Positions 45,578 through 55,350 of a stretch of 64,000 bases of DNA are shown piece by piece. Numbering within the stretch: position 1 is the stretch's first letter; every line of letters begins with the position of its first letter. Under the pieces are notes generated by a model. That model saw nothing but the letters and a program-made list of their open reading frames with translations. It had not been told where the DNA came from and did no database searches. This stretch comes from Lentisphaera marina (GTDB lineage Bacteria; Verrucomicrobiota; Lentisphaeria; Lentisphaerales; Lentisphaeraceae): the NCBI RefSeq assembly GCF_028745505.1, contig NZ_JAQZZL010000002.1, positions 1,364,001 to 1,428,000 on the forward strand, in the 5' to 3' direction. Both the position numbers and the translations under genes were made by a program.

Positions 45578-47068
45578 CTATTTCTTATTCTTCTTTTTAG
45601 AAGATTTATCTTTCTTGCTAGTAGTTTTTTCTTTTTTATCCTTGGAGGATTTTTCTTTTTTGTTCTTAATCTCTACGTAAGCCGCCTGCCCCTCATCAAA
45701 GGGAGCCTCCATTGAGTTTTCATCGATATCTTTCTGAAATACTTCCATCGCCTTTTGAAGTTCCTGTAAAACTTCCGGATATTTATCCGCGACATTTTTT
45801 GTTTCGCCAATATCAGCGTGCATATCGTAAAGACCGGAAGTTTTAGTAGAATATTTGAAGCGATGATTGCGAACTCCAGTTATTTTTGGCGTATTTCCGG
45901 CATAATAAATGTATTTATTCGGCGACTTCACACCTGGCTCACACATCATAATAGGAAAGATATTTTTGCCATCAATTTTTTGTGGAGTTTTAGGCTCTAT
46001 GCCTGTAAGTGCTGCATAAGTAGGAAAGATATCCATAAGCGAAGCAATCTCATTAGTTTTCTTCCCTTCCGGTAAAGTTCCCGGCCAACTAACTACAAAA
46101 GGAACGCGAACGCCGCCTTCTTCTGAACTCCCCTTCCAGCCTTTGAGAGGCAAGTTTGAACCCTTTTCGGCATGATCTTTATTGGGTTTTGAATCCGCTC
46201 CATTATCAGAAGTGAAAGCAATGATAGTATTTTTCTCAATGCCACTTTCTTTAAGTGCCTTAATCACTTCACCAACGGACCAGTCTATTTCCTCGATCAT
46301 ATCGCCATAAAGTCCATGGGCACTTTTTCCGCGAAATGCCGCGTCTACTGTATAAGGATGGTGAGGCGTACCATGAGCAAAGTAAAGGAAAAATGGTTTA
46401 TCTTTATTTTCTTTAATGTATCTCACCGCATCGTGAGTATATCTCTTAGTCAGCTGAGTAATATCAGTGGGCCATTCAATAACTTTGTCATTGCGCATAA
46501 GAATTGTTGAATTCCCGTGGACGCCTTTACCCTTGTCGGCCCAATAATCTTCAATAGTGAAATCTCCACTAGGCTTAAAACCATCAATGACGGGTAATTT
46601 GTGTGTCTTTGCGTCGCCATGGTTAGTGCCAGGAACACCGAAATAATAATCAAAACCCTGATCTCTTGGAAGATAGCCCGCAGTGTGACCCAAATGCCAT
46701 TTACCAATAAGAGCACTAGTGTAGCCTTTCTTTTTGAGCATCTCAGGAATGGTCACCACTTCTTTAATCAAACCTGTTGTTGAGTTTGGGTAAACAATAG
46801 AGCCCACGCCTACTCGAAAATTAAAGGCACCAGTCATAAGTGAAGCTCGAGCTGGTGAACATTTATGCCTCGCATAAAAGTCGGTAAAACGCACTCCCTT
46901 TTCAGCCATTTTATCTATATTTGGAGTTTTTATAGTCGGGTGACCATAACAGCCTAAATCCCCATAGCCCTGATCATCTGTCATAATAAAGATGAAATTG
47001 GGCTGTTCGACCTTAGCCGCAAGGCTAAGGATTAAAGAGAATGAAATGATAAGAGTTCGAAAAATCAT
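45578..47068 (-). CDS. Secreted type I sulfatase (arylsulfatase A-like) with Lys-rich tail
   Basis: A 496-residue protein with signal peptide (about 1-18). Formylglycine site C70 in CSPAR followed by ASLMTG; metal ligands D31-D32 and the DN of TSDNGADS; GKWHLGH and GGVRVPFVVSWPG in order. The arylsulfatase A/GALNS-type pattern is clear. About 30 C-terminal residues are mostly lysine with S, E, D and T. First gene of the minus-strand sulfatase operon that runs to 39379. A GCGTAATAT box lies 58 bases upstream (47126-47134). Confidence 0.93.
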   Translation of the reverse strand: MIFRTLIISFSLILSLAAKVEQPNFIFIMTDDQGYGDLGCYGHPTIKTPNIDKMAEKGVRFTDFYARHKCSPARASLMTGAFNFRVGVGSIVYPNSTTGLIKEVVTIPEMLKKKGYTSALIGKWHLGHTAGYLPRDQGFDYYFGVPGTNHGDAKTHKLPVIDGFKPSGDFTIEDYWADKGKGVHGNSTILMRNDKVIEWPTDITQLTKRYTHDAVRYIKENKDKPFFLYFAHGTPHHPYTVDAAFRGKSAHGLYGDMIEEIDWSVGEVIKALKESGIEKNTIIAFTSDNGADSKPNKDHAEKGSNLPLKGWKGSSEEGGVRVPFVVSWPGTLPEGKKTNEIASLMDIFPTYAALTGIEPKTPQKIDGKNIFPIMMCEPGVKSPNKYIYYAGNTPKITGVRNHRFKYSTKTSGLYDMHADIGETKNVADKYPEVLQELQKAMEVFQKDIDENSMEAPFDEGQAAYVEIKNKKEKSSKDKKEKTTSKKDKSSKKKNKK

Positions 47069-47446
47069 GGCTATTCCTAAATTAGCTTTTTAAAATCTAT
47101 AAAGTCAATAAGCCATACTCAATAAATATTACGCTACTCAACGCTTAATTTTTAGATAAAACCCAAATTCCTTCCTATCTTGTATACATAAAGGCACAAC
47201 TGTTTTTGGGATGACACTTTAGCTCACGTCCACCGTGAGGCTAATACATTTCACTTCTTTGGCGTTTGTAATTTTACACAAACTCTAGGGCGGAACCATT
47301 TAACATAACACCGCCTATTTTGCTCATAATATCATTTAAATACTAATCTGTTTATAAATAAAAGATTCATTTTTCTCCTTCAGCAGCATAATATAAAGAA
47401 CTCAATCCTTATTAACTAGTAAGATATATTTAGCAACAGGAATGTT
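47069..47446. promoter_or_regulatory. Divergent control region between the two sulfatase arms
   Basis: No gene in these 378 bases. It holds a minus-strand GCGTAATAT (47126-47134), a TTGTATACA box near 47180, and hairpins CTCACG/CGTGAG (47223-47239) and GGCGG/CCGCC (47289-47315). The first hairpin resembles, in type but not in sequence, those of the mosaic at 31309-31554. Promoters for the minus-strand operon (from 47068) and the plus-strand pair (from 47447) must lie here, but I could not assign hexamers. Confidence 0.5.
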
Positions 47447-48919
47447 ATGAGATTCATTTTAATCACTTTATTATGCCTATGCGGCCTCCAAGCTGTAGAA
47501 AAACCCAATGTCATTTTCTTTGCTGTCGATGACATGAATGACTGGATTGGACCAATGGGATCCAAAATGGCCAAGACTCCTAATTTGGATCGCTTAGCTA
47601 ATATGGGAGTCACTTTCACCAACGCGCATACAGCGGGTGTTTACTGCGCACCATCGCGCACAGCCATTTTCACTGGCCGCAACGCCACAACATCAGGCTG
47701 TTATACGGATCAAGTTTACTTTCACAACCACCCCGAATACATGCCTTTACAAGTGGCTTTCAAAAATGGCGGCTACGATACTTATGGAGTAGGCAAACTT
47801 TTCCATCATCCCGTAGGTTCCATTGATCCGAGAGGCTGGACGGAATATTACCTCAGAACTGAAGATCAGAAAAAAAATGGCTGGCCCGTAGAGACCTGGG
47901 GGTACGAAGCTCCCCTCCCCGCAAAAGTTCCTGCCAGTAAGTTCAATCAGGCCGACAAAAAATGGAAAGGCAGACCTTTCATGGAAGTTGGTGCTATCCC
48001 CAATGAAAAAGAAGAAGAAATCGTCGATACCCTTAGAACAAATTGGGCCTGCAAAATCATCAAGAAAAAACACGACAAACCCTTTTTCATGGCCTTAGGT
48101 TTATACGCTCCCCACTATCCCAACTATGCACCTCAAAGATTTTTTGACATGTATCCGCTCGAGAGTATTAAGCATGGCCCCTGGAAAGAAGATGACCTAG
48201 ATGACATTCCTGAACCTGAACAAAAGAAAAAACGTGCTCGTAAAGCAGGCATCCACGACAAACTCATTAAACTAGGTATCGTTGAAGAAACCATTCAAGG
48301 TTACCTCGCGGCAATTTCCTATGCCGACTCAAATCTTGGTCGAGTACTCAACGCTCTAGAAAACAGCCCAAACAAAGACAATACAATTATCGTCTTCTGG
48401 TCAGATCATGGCTATGCCCAAGGTGAAAAAGGCAACTGGGGCAAACACACCATGTGGCAGCGCACAACCAATGTCCCATTTATCTGGGCTGGCCCCGGAA
48501 TTACCAAAGGCCAAAAAACTGCTTACACCTCCAGCTTGATCGATATGTACCCCACGCTCACGGATCTCTGCTCTATCACTCCAGACAAAGACCTTGATGG
48601 TGAATCACTGAAAAGTATTTTAGCGAACCCCGCAAAAAGCCCTGAAAGAACGATCTTCATTCCGTACACGGAGCCAAAAAGCTACACAGTTGTAAACGAA
48701 AAATGGCGCTATATCAAATACAAAGAAGGCGGAGAAGAACTCTATGACCTTAGCAAAGATTTTCATGAGTGGAACAATCTTGCAGACAATCCCGAATACA
48801 AAGCTATCAAAGAAGAGATGATTACTCATGGCCCAAAAGAATTTGCCCTCATTGGAACATCTAAAAAGAAGCTCAAACTCGTCTTTAAAGGTGACTCTTA
48901 TGAATGGGTCAAAAAGTAA
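47447..48919 (+). CDS. Secreted type I sulfatase (iduronate-2-sulfatase-like group)
   Basis: A 490-residue protein with signal peptide (about 1-16, LCGLQAVE). Formylglycine site C67 in CAPSR followed by TAIFTG; metal ligands D28-D29 and the DH of WSDHGYAQGEKGNWGKH, the latter pattern typical of choline/iduronate-type sulfatases. It ends GDSYEWVKK without a long lysine tail. First gene of the plus-strand pair; 58 bases before the next sulfatase. Substrate unknown. Confidence 0.92.
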   Translation: MRFILITLLCLCGLQAVEKPNVIFFAVDDMNDWIGPMGSKMAKTPNLDRLANMGVTFTNAHTAGVYCAPSRTAIFTGRNATTSGCYTDQVYFHNHPEYMPLQVAFKNGGYDTYGVGKLFHHPVGSIDPRGWTEYYLRTEDQKKNGWPVETWGYEAPLPAKVPASKFNQADKKWKGRPFMEVGAIPNEKEEEIVDTLRTNWACKIIKKKHDKPFFMALGLYAPHYPNYAPQRFFDMYPLESIKHGPWKEDDLDDIPEPEQKKKRARKAGIHDKLIKLGIVEETIQGYLAAISYADSNLGRVLNALENSPNKDNTIIVFWSDHGYAQGEKGNWGKHTMWQRTTNVPFIWAGPGITKGQKTAYTSSLIDMYPTLTDLCSITPDKDLDGESLKSILANPAKSPERTIFIPYTEPKSYTVVNEKWRYIKYKEGGEELYDLSKDFHEWNNLADNPEYKAIKEEMITHGPKEFALIGTSKKKLKLVFKGDSYEWVKK

Positions 48920-48977
48920 ATCCACTTTCGTTCAAATCTAAAAACATATAACTCATCAATTAAACCAGGAGACTATT

Positions 48978-50609
48978 TTGTATAAGACCCTATTACTCGC
49001 ATTGCTCTTTCCTCTTGCGATCTTCGCAAAGAGTGAGCGCCCCAACATCATTTTTTTCATTGTCGATGACTACGACAAACATGACTGTAGTCTTTACACA
49101 GGTCCCAAAGGGCTAACTCCGAGTATGGAACTTCTGGCAAAAAACGGCATCACTTTTGATAATATGCACATGACCTCCACTGTCTGCACGCCTTCGCGCT
49201 ACACTTGCTTGACTGGTCGTTATCCCGGCAACTCTTACTCCTCACAATACTTGGAAGCATGCCCAAAAGGCACACAGGGCCTCCCTGCTTTCAACATGGC
49301 ACTGGAGCCCGATAATATGAATGTTGCGCAAATACTGTCGGACAATGGTTATGTCACTGGTCTAGTTGGCAAGTATCACGTTGGAGCTGGTCACTCCATC
49401 GGGCCTGAAAAAAACACTCCTTACAGTGAAAAAGTTAACCAGCAACAATACAAAGGTGAAAAACATGGACGCGAGCTCATAAAAGAAAGAGGTTTTGACT
49501 GGGCAAAAAACGTTTATATGGGCAACCTAAAATCTCCTTTCAATGCTCATAACCCTGAATGGACTACTGCAGCCGCTTTAGAATTTGTAACAGAAAATAA
49601 AGATAAACCTTTTTTCCTCTACTACGGTACAACACTCTCTCACGGCACTCCTAAAGGCTGGGATAAATCCCTTGACGAGCCGCTCATCACTGGTGAAGGC
49701 AGAATAAAAAAACCTATTGGCAATATGAACCGTGACACCGTACGTAGCCGTGTCGCAGCAATAGGTTTAGATCCTGCCGAAAAAGGTGGGATTCTTTGGA
49801 TGGATGATGCTCTTGGCATCCTTATGGATCGTCTAGAGAAGCTCGGCATCGCTGATAACACACTCATCTGTTTTGTTGCCGACCATGGTAGCAAAGGCAA
49901 GGCATCGCTTCACAGAGCAGGTACTGAAGTTCCATGCATCATCAGCTGGCCTGCAGGCATAAAAAAGAACGTCCGCTGTGAAGAACTTGTTCAAAGCACT
50001 GACTTCGTTGCTACTTGGTTCGATATTACCGGTGCGAAAGTCCCCGAAAAATACCTCCTAGATGGCATTAGTTTTAAGAGTCTATTCCAAAACCCCACTC
50101 AAAAATTTCGTGACTATATTTACTGTGAAAATGGCCCAGCACGCGCTATCAAAACTAAAGACTGGAACTACGTCACGATTCGCTACACTAAGGAAGACCT
50201 AGATGCCATGAAAAAATCCGACAAATATGCCAAAAGACTTCTTGGACTTTCAGGTGGTATTGGACGCTCTTTCATGAAACCTGAAGCCGTGGAATATGAC
50301 CAACTCTACAATGTAAGCAATGATCCAAAAGAGATGAAAAACCTTGCTTTAAACCCTGAGTACTCCCCTAAAGCCAAAGAAATGCAGGCTGTACTTACCA
50401 AACAACTAAAAACTTTCCCTGACCGCCCCTACGGTGAACTCATCCCCGGCTCCAACACTCTGGGTAAAGGTGAATTCGATATCATTCTCGATGGCATTAG
50501 AGACTTACGACCAAGTGATGGATCAAAGCCCACTAAAAATAAAAAGAAGAGCAAAAAGAAGAAAGATAACAAAGAAGATAATAAAAAGAAAGACAAAAAG
50601 AAAAAATAA
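48978..50609 (+). CDS. Secreted type I sulfatase with Lys-rich tail, TTG start
   Basis: A 543-residue protein starting with TTG at 48978; AGGAGA ends six bases upstream and the product begins with a signal peptide (about 1-17), so the rare start is well supported. Formylglycine site C70 in CTPSR followed by YTCLTG; metal ligands D30-D31 and the DH of VADHGSKGKA. Paralogue of 43920-45572 (shared NGYVTG, GKYHVG or GKYHIG, EYDQLY, RPYGE). The C-terminal ~25 residues are K-rich (KKKSKKKKDNKEDNKKK). A terminator follows at 50684. Confidence 0.93.
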   Translation: MYKTLLLALLFPLAIFAKSERPNIIFFIVDDYDKHDCSLYTGPKGLTPSMELLAKNGITFDNMHMTSTVCTPSRYTCLTGRYPGNSYSSQYLEACPKGTQGLPAFNMALEPDNMNVAQILSDNGYVTGLVGKYHVGAGHSIGPEKNTPYSEKVNQQQYKGEKHGRELIKERGFDWAKNVYMGNLKSPFNAHNPEWTTAAALEFVTENKDKPFFLYYGTTLSHGTPKGWDKSLDEPLITGEGRIKKPIGNMNRDTVRSRVAAIGLDPAEKGGILWMDDALGILMDRLEKLGIADNTLICFVADHGSKGKASLHRAGTEVPCIISWPAGIKKNVRCEELVQSTDFVATWFDITGAKVPEKYLLDGISFKSLFQNPTQKFRDYIYCENGPARAIKTKDWNYVTIRYTKEDLDAMKKSDKYAKRLLGLSGGIGRSFMKPEAVEYDQLYNVSNDPKEMKNLALNPEYSPKAKEMQAVLTKQLKTFPDRPYGELIPGSNTLGKGEFDIILDGIRDLRPSDGSKPTKNKKKSKKKKDNKEDNKKKDKKKK

Positions 50610-50683
50610 ATTTTGACACAACAAGCCCATTCTATGTAGTAATTCCTGGGTCTTGTAAAACGTCTATCACTTCCTAAAAGGCA

Positions 50684-50717
50684 AAAAGCTCCGGTTAATT
50701 GACCCGAGCTTTTTTTT
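50684..50717 (+). terminator. Intrinsic terminator after the sulfatase pair
   Basis: AAAAGCTC-CGG pairs with CCC-GAGCTTTT around a loop containing TTAATTGA, followed by a run of T. The loop sequence is shared with the terminator at 35578. Confidence 0.9.
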
Positions 50718-50876
50718 GTATATTAACAAGCCACATAAACATGGCAAAAAACCAATAATACAAAATCACATAAACTTGTATTTAGATTACTGATTTTTTA
50801 TAGTTTATATAATTTTTTACTTTGGCGGCGCAAGATATTAAATTGTTCGCGAAGACTAAAATGATCAGTATTTAGA

Positions 50877-51851
50877 ATGAGTGATGTAAAAAAGGAATTT
50901 ATGGATTCAGTCAAAGGCAGTTTTTTCTCAAGTGTTGCAAAACCCTTAAACTCTCTTTATAACAGTACCGATAAAAATGTTACAAGTCGAGAAAAACTCA
51001 ATTTTTCAGTAGAAGGTCGCGGCATCAGTATCTTACGTTTAGGGACTTTGCTCTGTTTTTTAGCATGGGCTTGGGTTCACTTTTACTGGGAAGGACCTTA
51101 TACTGTCCTCATATGGAATGAAACTACTTATGCTTGGGCTGAATCCCTTGGTTATAATTGGGATGAAATCGTAGGCACAGGTGCCAATGACGGGCTTTTT
51201 CAAACTCTTTTATCGCAATTGTATTGGGGCTACCTGATATGTGCAATAATGGCTTTAAGTGCTAGGAAAGAAAAACCTCTACAGCTAATAGTATTGTGTT
51301 TAGGCACCTTAATGATGAGTGTTTTGATGTATGCAAAATACTTAAAAGCTAATAGTCAACTTCCCATGTTTGTCGAACACGGTGGACAAATGTTAATGTC
51401 TGCCCTTTTGGCTTCTGCACTCTATTTTGGTATAAAGCATAAAGTAACTTTAACTGTTGCGATCATCGCATTTATCACAACCTTTGCCGGGCACGGTTGC
51501 TACGCGATGGGCTTATGGCCGACACCCTCACAATTTTATGGTATGACAACAATCATTTTGGGTTTTGAATATGAAACGACAACTACATTTTTACGCATAG
51601 CTGGCATTTTAGATTTTATCGTCTGCGTTGGGATTTTGATTCCAAAGACACGTTGGTACTGTGCTATTTATGCGACTGCTTGGGGCTTACTAACGGCTTT
51701 AGCTCGCCCCGTCTCCGGGATGTCAATGGAGCTGAATTATTTTGGAGCGGATCAATTTCTCCATGAAGCGCTTACTCGAGCTCCTCATTACCTGATTCCA
51801 TTATTTTTAGTTTTACTGTTTAAAAAACAAAAAAACGCAGATCAATCATAA
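50877..51851 (+). CDS. Uncharacterised multi-pass membrane protein
   Basis: A 324-residue protein, family not recognised. A ~55-residue hydrophilic N-terminus is followed by about seven or eight hydrophobic segments (ILRLGTLLCFLAWAWVHFYW; QLIVLCLGTLMMSVLMY; LTVAIIAFITTFAGHG; ILDFIVCVGILIP; YLIPLFLVLLF). Conserved-looking HGG and GHGCYAMG lie in the middle loops. It is 28 bases upstream of the PhoD-like gene, so it may act with it, for example as a membrane partner or sensor. This link is inference only. Confidence 0.65.
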   Translation: MSDVKKEFMDSVKGSFFSSVAKPLNSLYNSTDKNVTSREKLNFSVEGRGISILRLGTLLCFLAWAWVHFYWEGPYTVLIWNETTYAWAESLGYNWDEIVGTGANDGLFQTLLSQLYWGYLICAIMALSARKEKPLQLIVLCLGTLMMSVLMYAKYLKANSQLPMFVEHGGQMLMSALLASALYFGIKHKVTLTVAIIAFITTFAGHGCYAMGLWPTPSQFYGMTTIILGFEYETTTTFLRIAGILDFIVCVGILIPKTRWYCAIYATAWGLLTALARPVSGMSMELNYFGADQFLHEALTRAPHYLIPLFLVLLFKKQKNADQS

Positions 51852-51879
51852 TTTAAAAAAACAAAGTGAAGAGACAAAA

Positions 51880-53718
51880 ATGATAAAACACAAATTCGTG
51901 CAAACGGCCATTCTAACATTTGGTTTGTTATTATGTTCAAATAATACATTAGCGAACAAGAAGAACGGAAGATATAAGCCGGTGGTTCCAAAAGTAGCAA
52001 AAAAAGATGTAATTTGCTTTGCTCTTTACACTGTTCACAGCAATACCTTAAAACTTACTGCACAGCTTTACCCACTCAGTGAATACTCAAATCGCAATGC
52101 CAGTTTAGAAATCAAAAAAGATGGTAAGTGGACCGAGGTCGCAAAGACACAAGTGATTGAAAAAGGATGGACAGCTCCATTTCGAGTAGAAAACTGGGAT
52201 GATAGTCAAACTGTAGCTTACCGAGTTCGTTATGATAATGATGCTATTTATGAAGGGACAATTCGTAAAAACCCAAAAGACAAAAATGAAATTATTGTTG
52301 CAGGATTTACGGGAAACAGTAGTCACCCAATGTTTGGTGGAGATATCTCAAGACAGGATTTAGTTGAGAATGTAAAAAAAGTCGATGCAGACGTCCTCTT
52401 TTTCTCAGGTGATCAAGTCTACGATCATTACAAGCACTATGCAGAATGGTTAAAATTTGGTCGTGATTTCGGCGAGATCATAAAAGACAGACCAACTTTA
52501 TGTTTACCAGATGACCACGATGCAGGCCAACCCAATCTCTGGGGTGAAAGTGGTAAAGTTTCTACTCTCGGCGGAGCTGCTGATGGAGGTTATAAACAGC
52601 CTGGTATCTATGTTCAGGAGGTCGAACGTGCGCAAACCAGCCACTTTCCAGATCCCGTTGATCCAGGCAATATCGGCCAGGGAATTGGAGTATGGTTCAC
52701 GAACCTCAATTGGGGTAATATTGATTTCGCTATAATCGAAGACAGAAAATTCAAAACTGGTCCTGCCGGTCGTGTTCCAAAGCAAGGCCCACGTCCCGAC
52801 CACATTCGCAACCCTGAGTACGATCCAGCGAGTGTGGATGTTAAAGGAGCAGTATTATTAGGTGAACGACAACTCAATTTCTTAGATAAATGGACTCAAA
52901 ACTGGAAAGATGCCAATATGAAAGTTGTCCTCTCCGCGACTATTTTTTGCGGTGGTGCACATATTCATGGTTCTGCCAAAGGACGTCTACATGCCGATAT
53001 GGATTCAAACGGCTGGCCCCAAACTGGCCGTAACCGAGCACTTGAAACTTTAAGAAAAGGCTTTGCTTTTCACTATGCTGGAGACCAACACTTAGCAACG
53101 ATCTTCCATCATGGTGTTGAAGAGTTCCGTGATTCCATTTACTCATTCTGCGTTCCCTCAATTGCCAATCTTTACTTACGCTGGTGGGAACCACTCGAGC
53201 CTGGTGCAAATCGCAAACCAGGAGCTCCAAGCTACACGGGCGATCATTTAGATGGTTTTGCCAATAAGGTCACAAATTTTGCAGCAGCTAATCCAGAAAA
53301 AATGCCTTCTGGCAACAAATTAAGTACTCGCGCTGCCGGTTTTGGCATCGTTCGTTTTAATACAAAGAGTCGTGATATTACCATGGAATGCTGGCCAAGA
53401 AACGTAGATATAAGCAGTCCTACAGCAAAGCAGTACACAGGCTGGCCAAAAACTATTTCTCAATTCGATAACTACAGCCCCCTATCATGGGAAGTTTCGG
53501 GTAATTTAACTTTCGATGTAAACAACCCAGTCATTCAGCTTATTGATAACGAGTCAAATGAAATTTTATACACTCTCAGAATTAAGGGTAAAAACTATGC
53601 TCTTAAACTTCCAAAGGGAAAGAACTTTACTCTAAAAGCTGGAGTTGATACTCCTAGTAAAGTAATTTCTAAATCTGTAACTGTTGGCGGTTCAGACCAA
53701 ACAATTAGTTTAAAGTAA
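51880..53718 (+). CDS. Secreted PhoD-like metallophosphatase
   Basis: A 612-residue protein with signal peptide (about 1-25, NNTLANK). After a beta-domain (about 40-135), the metallophosphatase part shows FTGNSSHP, VLFFSGDQVYDHY, LPDDHDAGQPN, YAGDQHLATIFHHG in the order of the PhoD/alkaline phosphatase D metal-binding motifs (D, D, N/H, H). The C-terminal ~100 residues form another sandwich. It would cleave phosphomonoesters or diesters outside the cytoplasm, releasing phosphate from marine organic matter. A terminator follows at 53792. Confidence 0.86.
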   Translation: MIKHKFVQTAILTFGLLLCSNNTLANKKNGRYKPVVPKVAKKDVICFALYTVHSNTLKLTAQLYPLSEYSNRNASLEIKKDGKWTEVAKTQVIEKGWTAPFRVENWDDSQTVAYRVRYDNDAIYEGTIRKNPKDKNEIIVAGFTGNSSHPMFGGDISRQDLVENVKKVDADVLFFSGDQVYDHYKHYAEWLKFGRDFGEIIKDRPTLCLPDDHDAGQPNLWGESGKVSTLGGAADGGYKQPGIYVQEVERAQTSHFPDPVDPGNIGQGIGVWFTNLNWGNIDFAIIEDRKFKTGPAGRVPKQGPRPDHIRNPEYDPASVDVKGAVLLGERQLNFLDKWTQNWKDANMKVVLSATIFCGGAHIHGSAKGRLHADMDSNGWPQTGRNRALETLRKGFAFHYAGDQHLATIFHHGVEEFRDSIYSFCVPSIANLYLRWWEPLEPGANRKPGAPSYTGDHLDGFANKVTNFAAANPEKMPSGNKLSTRAAGFGIVRFNTKSRDITMECWPRNVDISSPTAKQYTGWPKTISQFDNYSPLSWEVSGNLTFDVNNPVIQLIDNESNEILYTLRIKGKNYALKLPKGKNFTLKAGVDTPSKVISKSVTVGGSDQTISLK

Positions 53719-53791
53719 ATGGTAACCCTACCTTCAGTATTATAAACAATATCGAACTGAAGTTTATCATAAGCCGATAGCTTAACAGCTT

Positions 53792-53823
53792 AAAAAATGC
53801 CGATTAAAACTCGGCATTTTTTA
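53792..53823 (+). terminator. Intrinsic terminator after the phosphatase gene
   Basis: AAAATGCCGA and TCGGCATTTT flank the loop TTAAAAC and are followed by further T. The A run on the left makes it potentially bidirectional. Confidence 0.92.
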
Positions 53824-53961
53824 TTATATACACTTTACCAAGCTATATAAACAAAGAGTTATTAGACAATAATCAGCAATAATTCATTAAGCTTTTGTCT
53901 TTGTCTGCATAATAAAAGTCAATACAACGTTATTAACTTTTAATAGAGGCATAATTTCAAA

Positions 53962-55350
53962 ATGCAGACAAATAAGCGAATGAATAAACTAACCATTACT
54001 CTCACAACATTATTACTCATGGCTTTCAGTGCCATTTGCGAACAAAGTCGTCCCAATGTTGTTTTTATTGTGTCAGATGACCTTAATTGCTATTTAGGCG
54101 CTTATGGAAACAAAGATGTCATCAGCCCCAACATCGACAAACTTGCCGCAAGAGGCACGGTTTTTACAAAGGCTGCTTGCCAATTCCCTGTATGCGGCCC
54201 CAGTCGATCATCTTTTATGACTGGGCTTCGTCCAAATACCGTTGGCATCGTTTCAAATGGCCCTTCCCTCTACGAAACTAATCCAGGCATAAAATCTATC
54301 CCCTCTTACTTTAAGAGTAGTGGTTATGTCACTGCTCGTGCAGGAAAAATTTTTAATCATGTTGATAATAACGAAAAAACTGATTGGGATTTTATTCTTG
54401 ATGGCGGAATTAGTCCAGAAGGTCGTAAAAGAGCCAACACTGGTGAAGAAATTCTTGTGGATGCAGGACATATTCACTGGAACGCCATGTGGAGAAATCC
54501 GACATGTAAAGATGAAGACCTCCCTGATGGGGCTAATACTCTTTCGGTCACTAAATGGATCAAAAAGAAGAAAGATAAACCTTTTTTTCTAGCCATGGGT
54601 TTTCTAAAACCTCATAGACCTCTCATTATCCCCAAAAGGTATTATGACCTTTACGAGCCCAATAAGCTTTATCAGTCTTGGCAGAAATATGCTAATGAAG
54701 AACTCCCTTCCACGGCGAGAAATACCTCCGGCAAAAAACTCGAAGCAGCTATTAATGAAGAACAACGCATTGGACTTAATCACGCTTACTACGCATCCAT
54801 TTCTTATGTCGATGCTCAAGTTGGAAAAATCATGATGGCTCTTGATGACGCCGGAGTAAAAGATAACACCATAGTTGTTTTATTTGGTGATAACGGTTAC
54901 CACTTAGGTGAACATCGCACCTGGGGGAAAAACATGCTCTTTGAGCCCTCCGCTAGAGTCCCACTTATCATTGTGGACCCCGCAAAAAAAACGCTTCGTA
55001 GCTACGATAAAATCGTTGAGTTAATTGACCTCTTCCCTACTTTAATCGACATGTGCGATCTGCCAAAACTTAATGAGTTAGAAGGTGAGTCGCTACAAGC
55101 TGCCATACACGGAAACTCAAATCCTGTAAAACCTGTAAGCTATAGCCAAGTGGATGTACGTAAGGGTTGGACCATTAGAACCGAGCGCTGGAGACTTATC
55201 AATGCGGACCCCGCAAAAGAAACCTTACTCCTTTTCGATTTAAAAAATGATCCCTATGAACTCAACAATCAAATCAATAACCCAGAGCGCAGTGCTTTGG
55301 TTTCTAAACTCAAAAGCCTCGCGGCAAGCAAAGGATTTAAGGTAAAGTAA
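53962..55350 (+). CDS. Secreted iduronate-2-sulfatase-like sulfatase
   Basis: A 462-residue protein with signal peptide (about 1-26); the ATG at 53980 (residue 7) is an equally possible start. Formylglycine site C78 in CGPSR followed by SSFMTG, preceded by QFPV as in iduronate-2-sulfatase-like enzymes. Metal ligands D39-D40 and the DN of FGDNGYHLGEH. No lysine tail (ends ASKGFKVK). Its TAA is immediately followed by the ATG of the next sulfatase, of the same subgroup, indicating tandem duplication and coupled translation. Confidence 0.92.
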   Translation: MQTNKRMNKLTITLTTLLLMAFSAICEQSRPNVVFIVSDDLNCYLGAYGNKDVISPNIDKLAARGTVFTKAACQFPVCGPSRSSFMTGLRPNTVGIVSNGPSLYETNPGIKSIPSYFKSSGYVTARAGKIFNHVDNNEKTDWDFILDGGISPEGRKRANTGEEILVDAGHIHWNAMWRNPTCKDEDLPDGANTLSVTKWIKKKKDKPFFLAMGFLKPHRPLIIPKRYYDLYEPNKLYQSWQKYANEELPSTARNTSGKKLEAAINEEQRIGLNHAYYASISYVDAQVGKIMMALDDAGVKDNTIVVLFGDNGYHLGEHRTWGKNMLFEPSARVPLIIVDPAKKTLRSYDKIVELIDLFPTLIDMCDLPKLNELEGESLQAAIHGNSNPVKPVSYSQVDVRKGWTIRTERWRLINADPAKETLLLFDLKNDPYELNNQINNPERSALVSKLKSLAASKGFKVK

